Shown here one piece after another: positions 8,601 through 15,940 of a stretch of 64,000 bases of DNA. The DNA comes from Paracoccus shanxieyensis. Its GTDB lineage: Bacteria; Pseudomonadota; Alphaproteobacteria; Rhodobacterales; Rhodobacteraceae. The notes under the pieces are model-generated. The model was not told where the DNA came from. It saw only the letters and a program-made list of their open reading frames with translations, and searched no databases. Location of the stretch: positions 62,001-126,000 of the forward strand of contig NZ_WMII01000004.1 of the NCBI RefSeq assembly GCF_009711265.1, in the 5' to 3' direction. Every line of letters starts with the position of its first letter. Position 1 is the first letter of the stretch. The position numbers and the translations under genes were made by a program.

Positions 8601-10004
8601 GGGCGCAGCTACCACGCCGAACTCTCGGCGAAGAACACCCGGCTGCGCGTCCACTATCTCCTCGAAGCGGGCTGGAAGGCCGATGCCGCCATCCAAGGGC
8701 TTGGCCGCACGCACCGCACCAATCAGGCGCAACCGCCGCTGTTCCGGCCGATCTCGACCAATGTGAAAGCCGAGAAGCGATTTCTCTCGACCATCGCCCG
8801 CCGCCTCGACACCTTGGGTGCGATCACGCGCGGCCAGCGCCAGACCGGCGGTCAGGGCCTGTTCCGCCCGGAAGACAATCTGGAGAGCCACTACGCCCGC
8901 GACGCGCTGCGCCAGCTCTATCTCCTGCTGGTGCGGGGCAAGGTCGAGGGATGCAGCTTGGAGCGGTTCGAGGCCGCAACGGGGCTGAAGCTGATGGACT
9001 CGAACGGCATCAAGGATGATTTGCCGGCGATCACCACGTTTCTCAACCGTTTGCTCGCCCTGACCATTGAGCTTCAGGGCGTGCTGTTCACCGCCTTCGA
9101 GCAGCTTCTGACCGCGCGGATTGAGGGCGCCATCGCCTCGGGCACCTATGATGCCGGACTGGAGACGCTGCGCGCCGAAAGCTTCGTGGTGGCGGACCGG
9201 CAGGTGATCTACACCCATCCGCGCACCGGGGCCGAGACCAGCCTGCTGACTATCACCGAACGCAAGCGCAACCGGCCGGTGACGCTCGACGCCGCCTTGG
9301 CCGAACTCGATGATCCGCGTGCGAAGCTGCTGATCAACGAGCGCTCGGGTCGCGCGGCGGTGCAGATCCCCAGCACGAGCGTCATGCTGGATGATGGCGA
9401 GATCGAGCGCCGCGTCCGCCTGATCCGGCCGATGGAGGCCCATAACGTCCCGGTCAGAATGATGGGCGAAACCCATTGGGTCGAGGCCGACCGGGACGTC
9501 TTCGCATCGGCTTGGGAGGCCGAGGTTGCAGAAGTGCCGGAGTTTGCCGACAGCACCCTGCATATGGTCACGGGCTTGTTGCTGCCGATCTGGAAGCGGT
9601 TGCCCAATGACTCCACCCGCGTCTATCGGCTCCAGTCTGACGCCGGCGAGCGCATCATCGGCCGGAAGGTCTCTCCAGCCTGGGCCGCGAACGCGACCAA
9701 GACCGGAACCGCATCGGTCACGCCGGATGATGCCTTTGCGGCGCTGATGGAAGGTCGGACGATCCTCGATCTCGCCGAGGGCCTTCAGCTTCGGCGGGTC
9801 TGCGTCATGGGCGCGAACCGGATCGAACTCTCCGGCTTTACCGACATGATGCGTCAGCGCCTCTCGGCCTATGGCCTCTTCCACGAAATCATCTCATGGA
9901 AGCTGCGCATGTTCGTTCCAGTCGATGGGACTGGCCCTGCCGTTCTCGGCAAGGTTCTCGACCGCTGGCCGGTCGAGCGCATCGGCGAGCGGGAGGCAGC
10001 ATGA
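5655..10004 (+). CDS. Fused DNA methylase / strawberry-notch helicase, 1449 aa
   Basis: Two-part DNA-processing enzyme. The N-terminal third is a class I SAM-dependent methyltransferase: motif I VLEPSAGTG near residue 149 and motif IV NPPFS near 217, the N6-adenine type. The rest is a superfamily 2 ATPase of the strawberry-notch type: Walker A GDGTGVGKG near 503, Walker B DEAH near 612, SAT near 655, and a C-terminal helicase part with GRTHRTNQ near 1017. I chose ATG 5655, because the upstream extension has no family similarity. The stop overlaps the Toprim gene start (ATGA). Homologues are frequent in alphaproteobacterial ICEs and plasmids. Their role is not established; DNA protection, repair or element replication are all possible. 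Confidence 0.8.
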   Translation: MNMISASAAASAAAPLPLDHDAETAASTFTAAGFLLPHLERGQRVDAATLRGAMEAAFGASDATGAWNWKTAYDACEAATVLFLRKYGAALFRRAGSSAAILPQLGKIAGLLPTHTRRSEEAQTFQQFSTPIPLGFAAVTAAAITPADRVLEPSAGTGLLAILAEIAGGTLLLNELAEMRAGLLSSLFPALSVTRFDAAQIDDHLDPGLVPTVVLMNPPFSVMVNVEGRMADAAFRHVASALARLAPGGRLVTITGASFAADNPAWTASWTRLQERGRVTFSAAVDGSVYAKHGTTIPTRLTVIDKLPADDPAVFPTAIGVAPDVATLMGWLADQLPARLPVDPGVAVPIARPAVPRTVRGYVNRTARAAPAAPLAEPEGVPLAYETVDWAPAEDGRLSDAIYEEYGLQTIRIAGAQAHPTQLVQSASMASIAPPKPSYRPMLPADILGKLSEAQLETVIYAGEAHTGFLAGAWTVDDTLDSLSAAPEEAEGAIRFRQGFMVGDGTGVGKGRESAAIILDNWMQGRRKAVWISKSDKLLEDAQRDWSALGMERLLVTPLSRFLQGKPITLGEGLLFLTYATLRSDDRGERVSRVKQIVEWLGSDFDGVIIFDEAHAMANAAGGKGERGDVAASQQGRAGLRLQHALPQARVVYVSATGATTVHNLAYAQRLGLWGGEDFPFSTRAEFVEAIEAGGVAAMEVLARDLRALGLYTARSLSFKGVEYELLDHELTPEQIRIYDSYADAFAIIHNNLDAAMQAANITGGDGGSGTLNRQAKSAARSAFESAKQRFFGHLLTSMKTPTLIRSITSDLEAGHSSVIQIVSTGEALMERRLAEIPTEEWGDLKMDLSPREYVLDYLAHSFPVQLYEPFTDSEGNLSSRPVYRDGQPVESREAVARRDEMIASLASLPPVPGALDQIIQHFGTDTVAEVTGRSRRIVRKRSVTIDRLVVENRAGSANLAETQAFMDDGKRVLVFSDAGGTGRSYHAELSAKNTRLRVHYLLEAGWKADAAIQGLGRTHRTNQAQPPLFRPISTNVKAEKRFLSTIARRLDTLGAITRGQRQTGGQGLFRPEDNLESHYARDALRQLYLLLVRGKVEGCSLERFEAATGLKLMDSNGIKDDLPAITTFLNRLLALTIELQGVLFTAFEQLLTARIEGAIASGTYDAGLETLRAESFVVADRQVIYTHPRTGAETSLLTITERKRNRPVTLDAALAELDDPRAKLLINERSGRAAVQIPSTSVMLDDGEIERRVRLIRPMEAHNVPVRMMGETHWVEADRDVFASAWEAEVAEVPEFADSTLHMVTGLLLPIWKRLPNDSTRVYRLQSDAGERIIGRKVSPAWAANATKTGTASVTPDDAFAALMEGRTILDLAEGLQLRRVCVMGANRIELSGFTDMMRQRLSAYGLFHEIISWKLRMFVPVDGTGPAVLGKVLDRWPVERIGEREAA

Positions 10005-11047
10005 TGCCCCGTCACGATGTCTCGGAACTGGCGATCCGTCTCGGTCGGGAGGCCGAGGCGGTCTGCCGCCATTATCTGTCGTCCGGCCAGCGCGCCGGAC
10101 GATACTGGCTGGTCGGCGATGTGCAAAACACGCCTGGGCGATCCATGTTTGTCCGCCTCACCGGGCCTGAATCCGGCAAGGGCGCGGCGGGGAAGTGGAC
10201 CGACATGGCCACTGGGGAGCATGGCGATCTGCTCGACATCATCCGGCAATCGCTTGGCCTCGTCGACTTCAAGGACGTGGCCGAGGAAGCGCGCCGTTTC
10301 CTCGCTCTCCCGCATCCCGAACCGGAGAAGACGAAGACGCCGACCGGCAGCACGTCCAGCGTGGCGTCCGGTTCGCCTGAAGCGTCTCGCCGCCTCTTCG
10401 CCATGGCGCAGCCGATCGGCGGCACGCTTGCGGAGATCTACCTGCGCGGGCGGGCGATCACCCGCCTCTCGGGCACCGCCGCGCTGCGCTACCATCCCCG
10501 GTGCTATTACAGGCCCGATGAGCATTCGCCCACCGAGATCAGGCCGGCACTCGTCGCCGCCGTCACCGATCTCTCCGGCCACCAGACCGGCGCGCATCGC
10601 ACCTGGCTCGCCCCGGACGGTTCCGGCAAGGCACCTGTCGAAACACCGCGGCGGGCGATGGGCGACCTTCTCGGCCACGCAGTCCGCTTCGACACTGCCG
10701 CTGAGGTTCTCGTAGCCGGCGAGGGCATCGAGACCGTGCTGTCGCCCCGTCAGGTTCTGCCCCACATGCCGATGCTGGCGGCGCTTTCAGCCGCTCACCT
10801 CGCTGCCATCCTGTTCCCGCCGTCCCTGCGCCGGCTCTATGTCCTGCGCGATCGCGACCCGGCCGGGGACGGCGCAAGAGACAGCCTCGCCTCCAGAGCA
10901 GCGAGCTTCGGGATCGAGGCGGTCACGCTCACGCCGGTCGAGGGCGACTTCAACGATGATCTGCGACGCCGTGGCGCCGATGCCCTCAGGGCGGCCCTGA
11001 AGGATCAGCTTCATCCCGAGGACATCCGCCGTTTCATGGAGCGGTGA
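10001..11047 (+). CDS. Toprim-domain (primase-like) protein, 348 aa
   Basis: Nucleic-acid enzyme with a C-terminal Toprim domain, the metal-binding catalytic fold of DnaG primases and topoisomerases. The conserved Glu lies in VLVAGEGIETVLS (about residue 240) and the DxD pair in VLRDRDPAGD (about residue 284). The N-terminal region (about residues 1-110) resembles the domain that precedes Toprim in element-borne primase-like proteins. The gene starts within the stop of the helicase gene, so both are probably made as a unit. It may prime replication of transferred single-stranded DNA (inference). Confidence 0.75.
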   Translation: MMPRHDVSELAIRLGREAEAVCRHYLSSGQRAGRYWLVGDVQNTPGRSMFVRLTGPESGKGAAGKWTDMATGEHGDLLDIIRQSLGLVDFKDVAEEARRFLALPHPEPEKTKTPTGSTSSVASGSPEASRRLFAMAQPIGGTLAEIYLRGRAITRLSGTAALRYHPRCYYRPDEHSPTEIRPALVAAVTDLSGHQTGAHRTWLAPDGSGKAPVETPRRAMGDLLGHAVRFDTAAEVLVAGEGIETVLSPRQVLPHMPMLAALSAAHLAAILFPPSLRRLYVLRDRDPAGDGARDSLASRAASFGIEAVTLTPVEGDFNDDLRRRGADALRAALKDQLHPEDIRRFMER

Positions 11048-11202
11048 GGATGTAATCGTTCTCGGAGGCGCGGCCCAACTCGTCGCCTGCCGGTTTCGTT
11101 CGCTGGCCATCGGCAGGCGCATCCTTCGTCGGAGAGGCCCGCACCCACGGCCTTCTGAGAGGGCGATCGGCGCACAAACGGGCCGGGCAGGCAATGGCCG
11201 CT

Positions 11203-11269
11203 TTCGGACTATTTTCCGCCGGCGGGGACGAGCCCCGCCTTTGCATCGCGAAAGTCAAAATAGTCCGAA
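11203..11269. promoter_or_regulatory. Nested inverted repeat in the gap before the DUF2493 gene
   Basis: In the 337-base gap 11048-11384, perfect 13-bp arms TTCGGACTATTTT (11203-11215) and AAAATAGTCCGAA (11257-11269) enclose a second perfect hairpin, GGCGGGG/CCCCGCC (11221-11227 with 11233-11239). The half-site GACTAT also occurs in the palindrome before the XRE gene (16320-16334), so both may be bound by the same repressor. Nothing else is recognised in the gap. Confidence 0.45.
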
Positions 11270-11384
11270 CCCGGCCATCGAGGCCCTCGCGGAGTGGGCG
11301 AGGGCTGCCAACCCGTCCCGCCCGTGCGCGTCGACGCCTGCGAAGGCCGCGATGGGCGCGGTCTCCAGACAAAGGACGCTCCCG

Positions 11385-12320
11385 ATGACGAACGAAACCT
11401 ATTCCGCAGGCGACGAGCCGGTCCACACCTCCTCCCAGACCGATCACGCCCTCACCGAACTCCAGCTCTACGGCTGGCGTCCTTTCCAGGACGAACCCGA
11501 TCCCAGGCCGCTGCCCGAAGGCAATACCGTCGCCAGTGCCGTCACCGACATCTTCGACGCCCTCGTCGCGACGCTCGGCGACACCCGCTTAGAGCCCGAT
11601 CTCGAAGAGCTGCTCTGGGGGACGGTCAATCTCTTTCACCGCGCCGCCAGCCGGGTGGAACGCGATCTCGACGACAACGAGCAGGCGCAGCGCCGGATGC
11701 AGCGGGAACAGGACGGCAGCGAGGTGAAGTCGGTCGAACTCGAACGCCTCACGGCAGAGGGACAGACCCTCATCGAACGGCGCAACAGCATGGAACTCTT
11801 CCGCGATCTCGCCGCCGAGGCTTTCGAACACCACACCGGCAGCGCCTGGCGGCCGCGCAGCGGCTCGATGGTCAACCATCGCAACCTGACCGCCGCGATG
11901 ATCGACAGCCGCGACTTCCTTGCCGCGAAACGCCGCGCCGAGACCGAGGTGATGCTGCCTGCCGGTCCCAAGGTGGCCGTGACCGGCGGCGCCGGTTTCA
12001 ACGATCACCGGCTGATCTGGGGGCGGCTCGATCAGGTCCATGCCAAGCACCCGGAGATGGTCTTGCTGCACGGCGGCACCCCGAAAGGCGCGGAACTGAT
12101 CGCCTCCCGCTGGGCAGACCACCGCAAGGTGCCGCAGGTCGCCTTCCGGCCCGACTGGACGAAGCACGGCAAGGCCGCACCCTTCAAGCGCAACGACGCG
12201 ATGCTGGATGTGCTGCCGGTTGGCATCCTCGTCTTCCCCGGCACCGGGATTCAGGAGAATCTCGCCGACAAGGCCCGCAAGCTCGGCATCCCGGTCATGA
12301 AGTTCGACGGCGGCGCGTAA
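11385..12320 (+). CDS. DUF2493 (SLOG-fold) protein, 311 aa
   Basis: Contains a C-terminal DUF2493 domain of the SLOG superfamily (Rossmann-like, predicted nucleotide-derivative binding). Signature segments are VAVTGGAGFND (about residue 196), LLHGGTPKGAE (about 227) and the KRNDAMLD segment (about 265). SLOG proteins are proposed to sense or process nucleotides in conflict systems; the specific role of this ICE-borne type is unknown. The N-terminal half is helical and charged. ATG 11385 was chosen because the family's usual start lies here. The stop codon is inside the loop of a strong hairpin. Confidence 0.75.
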   Translation: MTNETYSAGDEPVHTSSQTDHALTELQLYGWRPFQDEPDPRPLPEGNTVASAVTDIFDALVATLGDTRLEPDLEELLWGTVNLFHRAASRVERDLDDNEQAQRRMQREQDGSEVKSVELERLTAEGQTLIERRNSMELFRDLAAEAFEHHTGSAWRPRSGSMVNHRNLTAAMIDSRDFLAAKRRAETEVMLPAGPKVAVTGGAGFNDHRLIWGRLDQVHAKHPEMVLLHGGTPKGAELIASRWADHRKVPQVAFRPDWTKHGKAAPFKRNDAMLDVLPVGILVFPGTGIQENLADKARKLGIPVMKFDGGA

Positions 12321-12349
12321 GCGCCGCCGTTCGGCGGCTTTCAGCCGCC
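12307..12349 (+). terminator. Tandem hairpins, first with the stop codon in its loop
   Basis: Perfect 10-bp stem ACGGCGGCGC/GCGCCGCCGT (12307-12316 with 12321-12330) with a GTAA tetraloop; the TAA stop of the DUF2493 gene lies in the loop. A second hairpin GGCGGCT/AGCCGCC follows (12333-12349). There is no long T tract. Confidence 0.5.
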
Positions 12350-12480
12350 AAACCTTGACAGGAAGCGAGGTCGAGCCTCTATTGGAGCATCCTTGTAGAA
12401 CCGGCGAAGCAGAATAGTCGCAGGCGGAGCGCATCTCCCGGCAGCCTGTCGTGATCCTCAACCGTTCGCTGGAGGTTTCC

Positions 12481-12897
12481 ATGACGTTGATCCTGCTCGC
12501 CATCTCTTTGACCATCACGGCCTGCGTGATCGCCTACAATCTCGCGATCTACGCTTTGCCCGTCATGTCGGCCATTACTGCCGCGCAATACGCGTGGGGC
12601 GCGGGAGCCGGCGTCCTGATGTCCGGTTTCGCTGCGCTCGGTGCGGCCCTGCTGTCCATCGTCTTGGTGATCGCGGTCCTGGGCTTTGCCAAGAACCCTG
12701 TTCTTCGCCTCATCGCGCTTGCCCTCTTCGCGGTGCCCGCCGTCATAGCTGGCTACGCGCTCGTCTATGGCGTCACGAAGAACGCCATAGACTCGACCCT
12801 CGCGCTCAACCTTCTGGGCGGCGTGGGCGGCCTGGTCATCGGCGTCTCGGCCATCATCAATCTGAACGCGCTCGGCGAGTCGGTGTTCTCGCGCTGA
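12481..12897 (+). CDS. Small inner-membrane protein with four TM segments, 138 aa
   Basis: Very hydrophobic protein with about four transmembrane helices (roughly residues 4-24, 43-66, 73-93 and 108-130) and almost no soluble part. The ATG at 12481 follows GGAGG at seven bases. No family recognised. It stands alone between the DUF2493 gene and the decayed ssb copy. Small membrane proteins of conjugative elements include exclusion factors and stress-response proteins, but there is no sequence evidence to choose. Confidence 0.6.
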   Translation: MTLILLAISLTITACVIAYNLAIYALPVMSAITAAQYAWGAGAGVLMSGFAALGAALLSIVLVIAVLGFAKNPVLRLIALALFAVPAVIAGYALVYGVTKNAIDSTLALNLLGGVGGLVIGVSAIINLNALGESVFSR

Positions 12898-12966
12898 GCC
12901 GGCGTGCGCGATCCCGCAGTCTCATGGAAACCCGACGGCTGGACCACCGGGCTCCGGGCTTCCTGC

Positions 12967-13361
12967 TCAGAATGGGAAATCATGTCATCGCGGTCACGCT
13001 GCCGTCTTTCTCGACCTGCTTTGCCCGGCTCTGGAAGCCGGTCATCGGCGTGAATCCCGCTGACGCCGTGCAGTCGATGGCCAGCCGCATCCTTCCACTT
13101 CATTTCGTGAACACAGCCGCAATCACCTTCAAACCCTTGCCGCAATACTGCCGGACCTGACCTCGTGCCATTGATGCAGGTGATGCGATGCCGGTTCCGC
13201 GCTCCAGACCCGATAGCCCTTCTCGTCACGGGCCACACAGCCTTCCAGCGGGGCGTGAACATGACGGGGAAGTGGGTTAGATCGGGATGCCCGGTGGCAT
13301 GGATACGGGTTCCAAGGGCCAGCACGCTGCTGCTACCGGCAGGGATGCCAGTTCTGCTGCG
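12967..13361 (-). pseudogene. Decayed inverted copy of ssb
   Basis: The minus strand here reads as a diverged copy of the intact ssb gene at 13603-14004. Matching segments in order include the start region (CAGAAC...ATCC...GCCGG), GTGACGAGAAGGGCTATCGG, CGCATCACCTGC, AAGTGGAAGGATGCG, GAGCCGGGC and the end GATGACAT...TTCTGAGC. Even the bases after the stop resemble those after ssb. It lacks the start ATG, and the SSB reading frame is interrupted by small indels, so it is unlikely to make SSB. An old inverted duplication, or capture of an ssb from a related element, would explain it. Confidence 0.7.
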
Positions 13362-13563
13362 CGTCCCCGATTGGCTCTCGAAGGCACCAATCCCTCCGAC
13401 TGACTGATCCCCTAAGTCCGTTCGGTTTCCACCAGCAACCCCGGCGGCTCCGGACCGTGTTGCCGCGCGAGCGCGGCTGCCCGCCCCACTCCGGGCCTTA
13501 GGGGCGAGCTGCCGCAAGGGCGGCAGTTGCGGGAGTCTCCCGACGGCCTTGGCCGGGTCTCGT

Positions 13564-13582
13564 CGGAGGGATGGTCCCTCCG
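13564..13582 (+). promoter_or_regulatory. Leader hairpin before ssb
   Basis: CGGAGGGA-TGG-TCCCTCCG, perfect 8-bp stem ending 20 bases before the ssb ATG and next to its ribosome-binding region. The same core (GGGA-TGG-TCCC) lies before the 54-aa gene at 3018. It could be a shared operator or a translational control element. Confidence 0.4.
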
Positions 13583-13602
13583 AGGAGCAACGGAGACTTA
13601 CA

Positions 13603-14004
13603 ATGCAGAACATCGTCATCCTCGCCGGCAACATCGGTCAGGCCCCCGAAACCCGCACCACCCAGGGCGGCACCTCGATCACCCACTTCAGCCTCGCCAC
13701 GTCGCGCCCCAAATACTCGGAAGGCCGCGTGGTCCGTGACGAGAAGGGCTATCGGGTTCAGGACACGGAATGGCACCGCATCACCTGCTTCAACGGCCTC
13801 GGCAAGACGGTCCAGCAGTATTGCGACACGGGCATGAAGGTTCTGGTTCGCGGCCGCATCCACTACACGAAGTGGAAGGATGCGGAGGGCAACGACCGCT
13901 ACGGCTGCGAGATCATCGCCGAGACCGTCGATTTCCTGAGCCGGGCGAAGCAGACCGAGAACGACGACGGCAAGTTCATCGACGACGATGACATCCCGTT
14001 CTGA
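13603..14004 (+). CDS. ssb: Single-stranded DNA-binding protein
   Basis: Coats single-stranded DNA during replication, repair and conjugative entry. It is a 133-residue OB-fold protein with the SSB opening (MQNIVILAGNIGQAPETR), the WHRITCFN segment near residue 56 and the acidic C-terminal tip DDDDIPF that recruits partner proteins. It is slightly shorter than chromosomal SSB because the disordered linker is short. It is preceded by a hairpin leader and followed by a very strong GNRA-capped hairpin. An element-borne ssb fits a role in the recipient cell after transfer. Confidence 0.95.
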   Translation: MQNIVILAGNIGQAPETRTTQGGTSITHFSLATSRPKYSEGRVVRDEKGYRVQDTEWHRITCFNGLGKTVQQYCDTGMKVLVRGRIHYTKWKDAEGNDRYGCEIIAETVDFLSRAKQTENDDGKFIDDDDIPF

Positions 14005-14017
14005 GCGGGAAGCCAGA

Positions 14018-14043
14018 GGCCCGGCGGCGCAAGCCGCCGGGCC
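14018..14043 (+). terminator. Terminator hairpin after ssb
   Basis: Perfect 11-bp stem GGCCCGGCGGC/GCCGCCGGGCC (14018-14028 with 14033-14043), GCAA tetraloop, followed by TTCC. Confidence 0.65.
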
Positions 14044-14139
14044 TTCCATGTTTACGGTGGGTCGCGCCCGCCGGCTCAGCGCAAGATTCCCCACCGGAAC
14101 GCCATGCGCCTTCGCGCCCGGCGCTCCGATTTCCTTGCC

Positions 14140-14192
14140 GGAGCATCGGATCATTTCCAAAAACAGGAAACCACTTTTTGGTCCGATGCTCC
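14140..14192. repeat. RIME-like palindromic intergenic element
   Basis: 53-bp element with perfect 11-bp terminal arms GGAGCATCGGA (14140-14150) and TCCGATGCTCC (14182-14192), plus inner complementary pieces CCAAAAA/TTTTTGG. Size, arm sequence and inner poly-A/poly-T blocks match the general form of the Rhizobium intergenic mosaic elements (RIME) as I know them. This suggests passage through Rhizobiales. Confidence 0.55.
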
Positions 14193-14198
14193 CCGAAT

Positions 14199-14557
14199 GA
14201 GTAGGGGGCAAGCCGCCCCTCTCAAACTCGCCCCATGAAGGTGCAGGGCTACGCCCCGCCCCCTCCAACTCCCTACCCATGGAGGGGAGACCCCTCCAAA
14301 CCTCCCCTTTGGCGTTGCGCTGAATAATGTCGCGACCCCTGGTCGGGGCCGCGGGCTCCTCTCTCTCTGACTTCGGATCATGCACCAGCCACTCCGGCGT
14401 CAAGGACTTCGCGGTCCCCCAATTTTCAGCCGACGCCCAAGAACATCGTCAGAAAATCGGCTCCACCACTCGCCGCCGCTGGCGGTCGGCTTACGCGATC
14501 CCTGACCCCTCGCGGCAACAGTGCAGGCTCCTCCCGTCAGAACGAAAGGAGAAACAA
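14199..14557 (+). repeat. Leader repeat, copy 1
   Basis: About 360 bp of untranslated DNA leading directly to the ATG at 14558 and closely matching 15199-15559; 14360-14410 is identical to 15361-15411 (51 bases). It contains GC-rich complementary blocks such as GGTCGGGGCC, an AGCCGA/TCGGCT pair and a Shine-Dalgarno (AAAGGAG) at its end. It fills the rest of the gap 14005-14557. Several overlapping frames exist but look like repeat-derived artefacts. Confidence 0.75.
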
Positions 14558-15112
14558 ATGTCTGATCTCGATTTCCTCAATCTCTCAAGAAAGCTTGGCC
14601 GCATCAGAACCAGGGTGCGCAAGAACTACTTCAGGTGCGACACTCGCTTTTCGCAGTCCCTCCATGAAAAGCTGCTTCTTGCCCTCAACGGCCATCTCAA
14701 GACTTGCCGCGAGGGCGCAAAGGTCCAGCGGCGGCTACGGAACGAAAGCGATCCGACGGTGCGCGAGTCCCTTGAACAGACCCTCGGCGACTGCATGGGC
14801 GATCTCGAATCCGGCGGCCGGGGGTTCTATCCTTGGCATCTGCTGGATGCCGTCGATGGTGACCCGGACTTCGGCGGATACCACCACCCCGTTGCGGCCA
14901 TGTGGTGCAATGGCCCGATCCCGGAATGGATGACCGTCGAGGACAAGCATCTGTCCGGCCTTGGTCCCATCCTCCGGCAGATCGCTGCCCAGACAGGTAT
15001 CCGCTTCACCACCTATCTCTGCGATGCCAGCATTGGCCCCGATGGCGCGGGGCAACTCGACCCCGAGATCTACGAGCGCCCGGTCAGCAACTTCCGATAC
15101 CGATACCGATAG
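14558..15112 (+). CDS. Uncharacterised protein, 184 aa (first leader-repeat gene)
   Basis: No family recognised. The ATG follows AAAGGAG at about eight bases at the end of leader copy 1. The N-terminal third is basic and helical (RKLGRIRTRVRKN). The rest is mixed, with Trp and Gly-rich turns and an Arg/Tyr C-terminal tail. No signal peptide. It is followed by a GNRA-capped terminator and then by leader copy 2, so leader, gene and hairpin form a self-contained unit of about 950 bp. Confidence 0.6.
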   Translation: MSDLDFLNLSRKLGRIRTRVRKNYFRCDTRFSQSLHEKLLLALNGHLKTCREGAKVQRRLRNESDPTVRESLEQTLGDCMGDLESGGRGFYPWHLLDAVDGDPDFGGYHHPVAAMWCNGPIPEWMTVEDKHLSGLGPILRQIAAQTGIRFTTYLCDASIGPDGAGQLDPEIYERPVSNFRYRYR

Positions 15113-15115
15113 CGA

Positions 15116-15149
15116 GGTGGCGGGCGGCGGAAGCCGCTCGCCACCTTTT
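15116..15149 (+). terminator. Intrinsic terminator with GGAA loop
   Basis: 13-bp stem with one G-T wobble (15116-15128 with 15133-15145), GGAA tetraloop, then TTTT. Confidence 0.7.
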
Positions 15150-15198
15150 CCCCTGTCGTAATAGCCATACCGACCGGATCGACCGCTCGGCAGGGCTT

Positions 15199-15559
15199 AT
15201 GAAAGGGGGGCAAGCCGCCCCTCTCAAACTCACCCCATGAAGGTGCAGGGCAAAGCCCCGCCCCCTCAAACTCCCCCACCCATGGAGGGGAAACCCCTCC
15301 AAACCTCCCCTTCGGTTCCACCGAATATTGTCGCGGCCCCTAGTCGGGGCCGCGGGCTCTTCTCTCTCTGACTTCGGATCATGCACCAGCCACTCCGGCG
15401 TCAAGGACTTCACGGTCCCCCCAATTTTCAGCCGATACCCAAGGGCATCGTCAGAAAATCGGCTCCCCCGCTCGCCGCCGCTGGCGGTCGCTGCGCGATC
15501 CCTGACCCCTCGCGGCTACGGTGCCCGACCCTCCCGTCAGCGAGAGAAAGGAGCATGAC
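15199..15559 (+). repeat. Leader repeat, copy 2
   Basis: Second copy of the leader at 14199-14557, offset by about 1,002 bp and ending at the ATG at 15560. It carries a perfect GCGGCCCC/GGGGCCGC hairpin (about 15333-15353) at the place where copy 1 has a weaker one. Similarity to copy 3 extends further upstream, to about 15160 (GGATCGACCG region). Confidence 0.75.
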
Positions 15560-15934
15560 ATGACCGAACAAAAGATCATCCGTATCGACGGGGGCAGCGC
15601 CGAATACTGGCGCGATCGCAAGCAGGCTTTCGGGCTTATCCGCGATGCCGAGCTTGCCGCAAAGCGTCTGGCCGAGGCGCCGATGTATCTGCACGGCGGC
15701 TACGACGAGGATGGCGACGTTATCCCCATCGAAAACCTCGGTCCCCACGACGATATGGAGGACGCGATCTGGGCCATCGAGGCCGATCCGACTGCGGTGA
15801 GCATCCTCGTTGCGCAGGGGCGCACGAGCATCGGCGGTCACGAGATCGGGGCTGTGGTTCGCGGTTTCGAACCGGACTACGGGCACATCGAGGACCCGGA
15901 GAGCAATCCGCTCTGGGGACCGGATACCGACTGA
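15560..15934 (+). CDS. Uncharacterised protein, 124 aa (second leader-repeat gene)
   Basis: No family recognised and no visible similarity to the other leader-repeat gene product. The ATG at 15560 follows GAAAGGAG; another ATG at 15555 reads into a stop after two codons. The product is strongly acidic (many Asp and Glu in the second half) with no signal peptide or membrane segment. Small acidic proteins can mimic DNA, but that is only a possibility. A GNRA-capped hairpin follows the stop. Confidence 0.6.
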   Translation: MTEQKIIRIDGGSAEYWRDRKQAFGLIRDAELAAKRLAEAPMYLHGGYDEDGDVIPIENLGPHDDMEDAIWAIEADPTAVSILVAQGRTSIGGHEIGAVVRGFEPDYGHIEDPESNPLWGPDTD

Positions 15935-15940
15935 CCCTTC

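Noticed and set aside
7806-9884. 692-residue minus-strand frame opposite the helicase gene
   Set aside because: Mirror of a well-supported gene; no domains and no ribosome-binding site.
13498-15413. Minus-strand frames sharing the start TPEWLVHDPKSERE opposite the two leader repeats
   Set aside because: The shared peptide only reflects the DNA repeat; frames run through terminators and neighbouring genes and have no consistent length.
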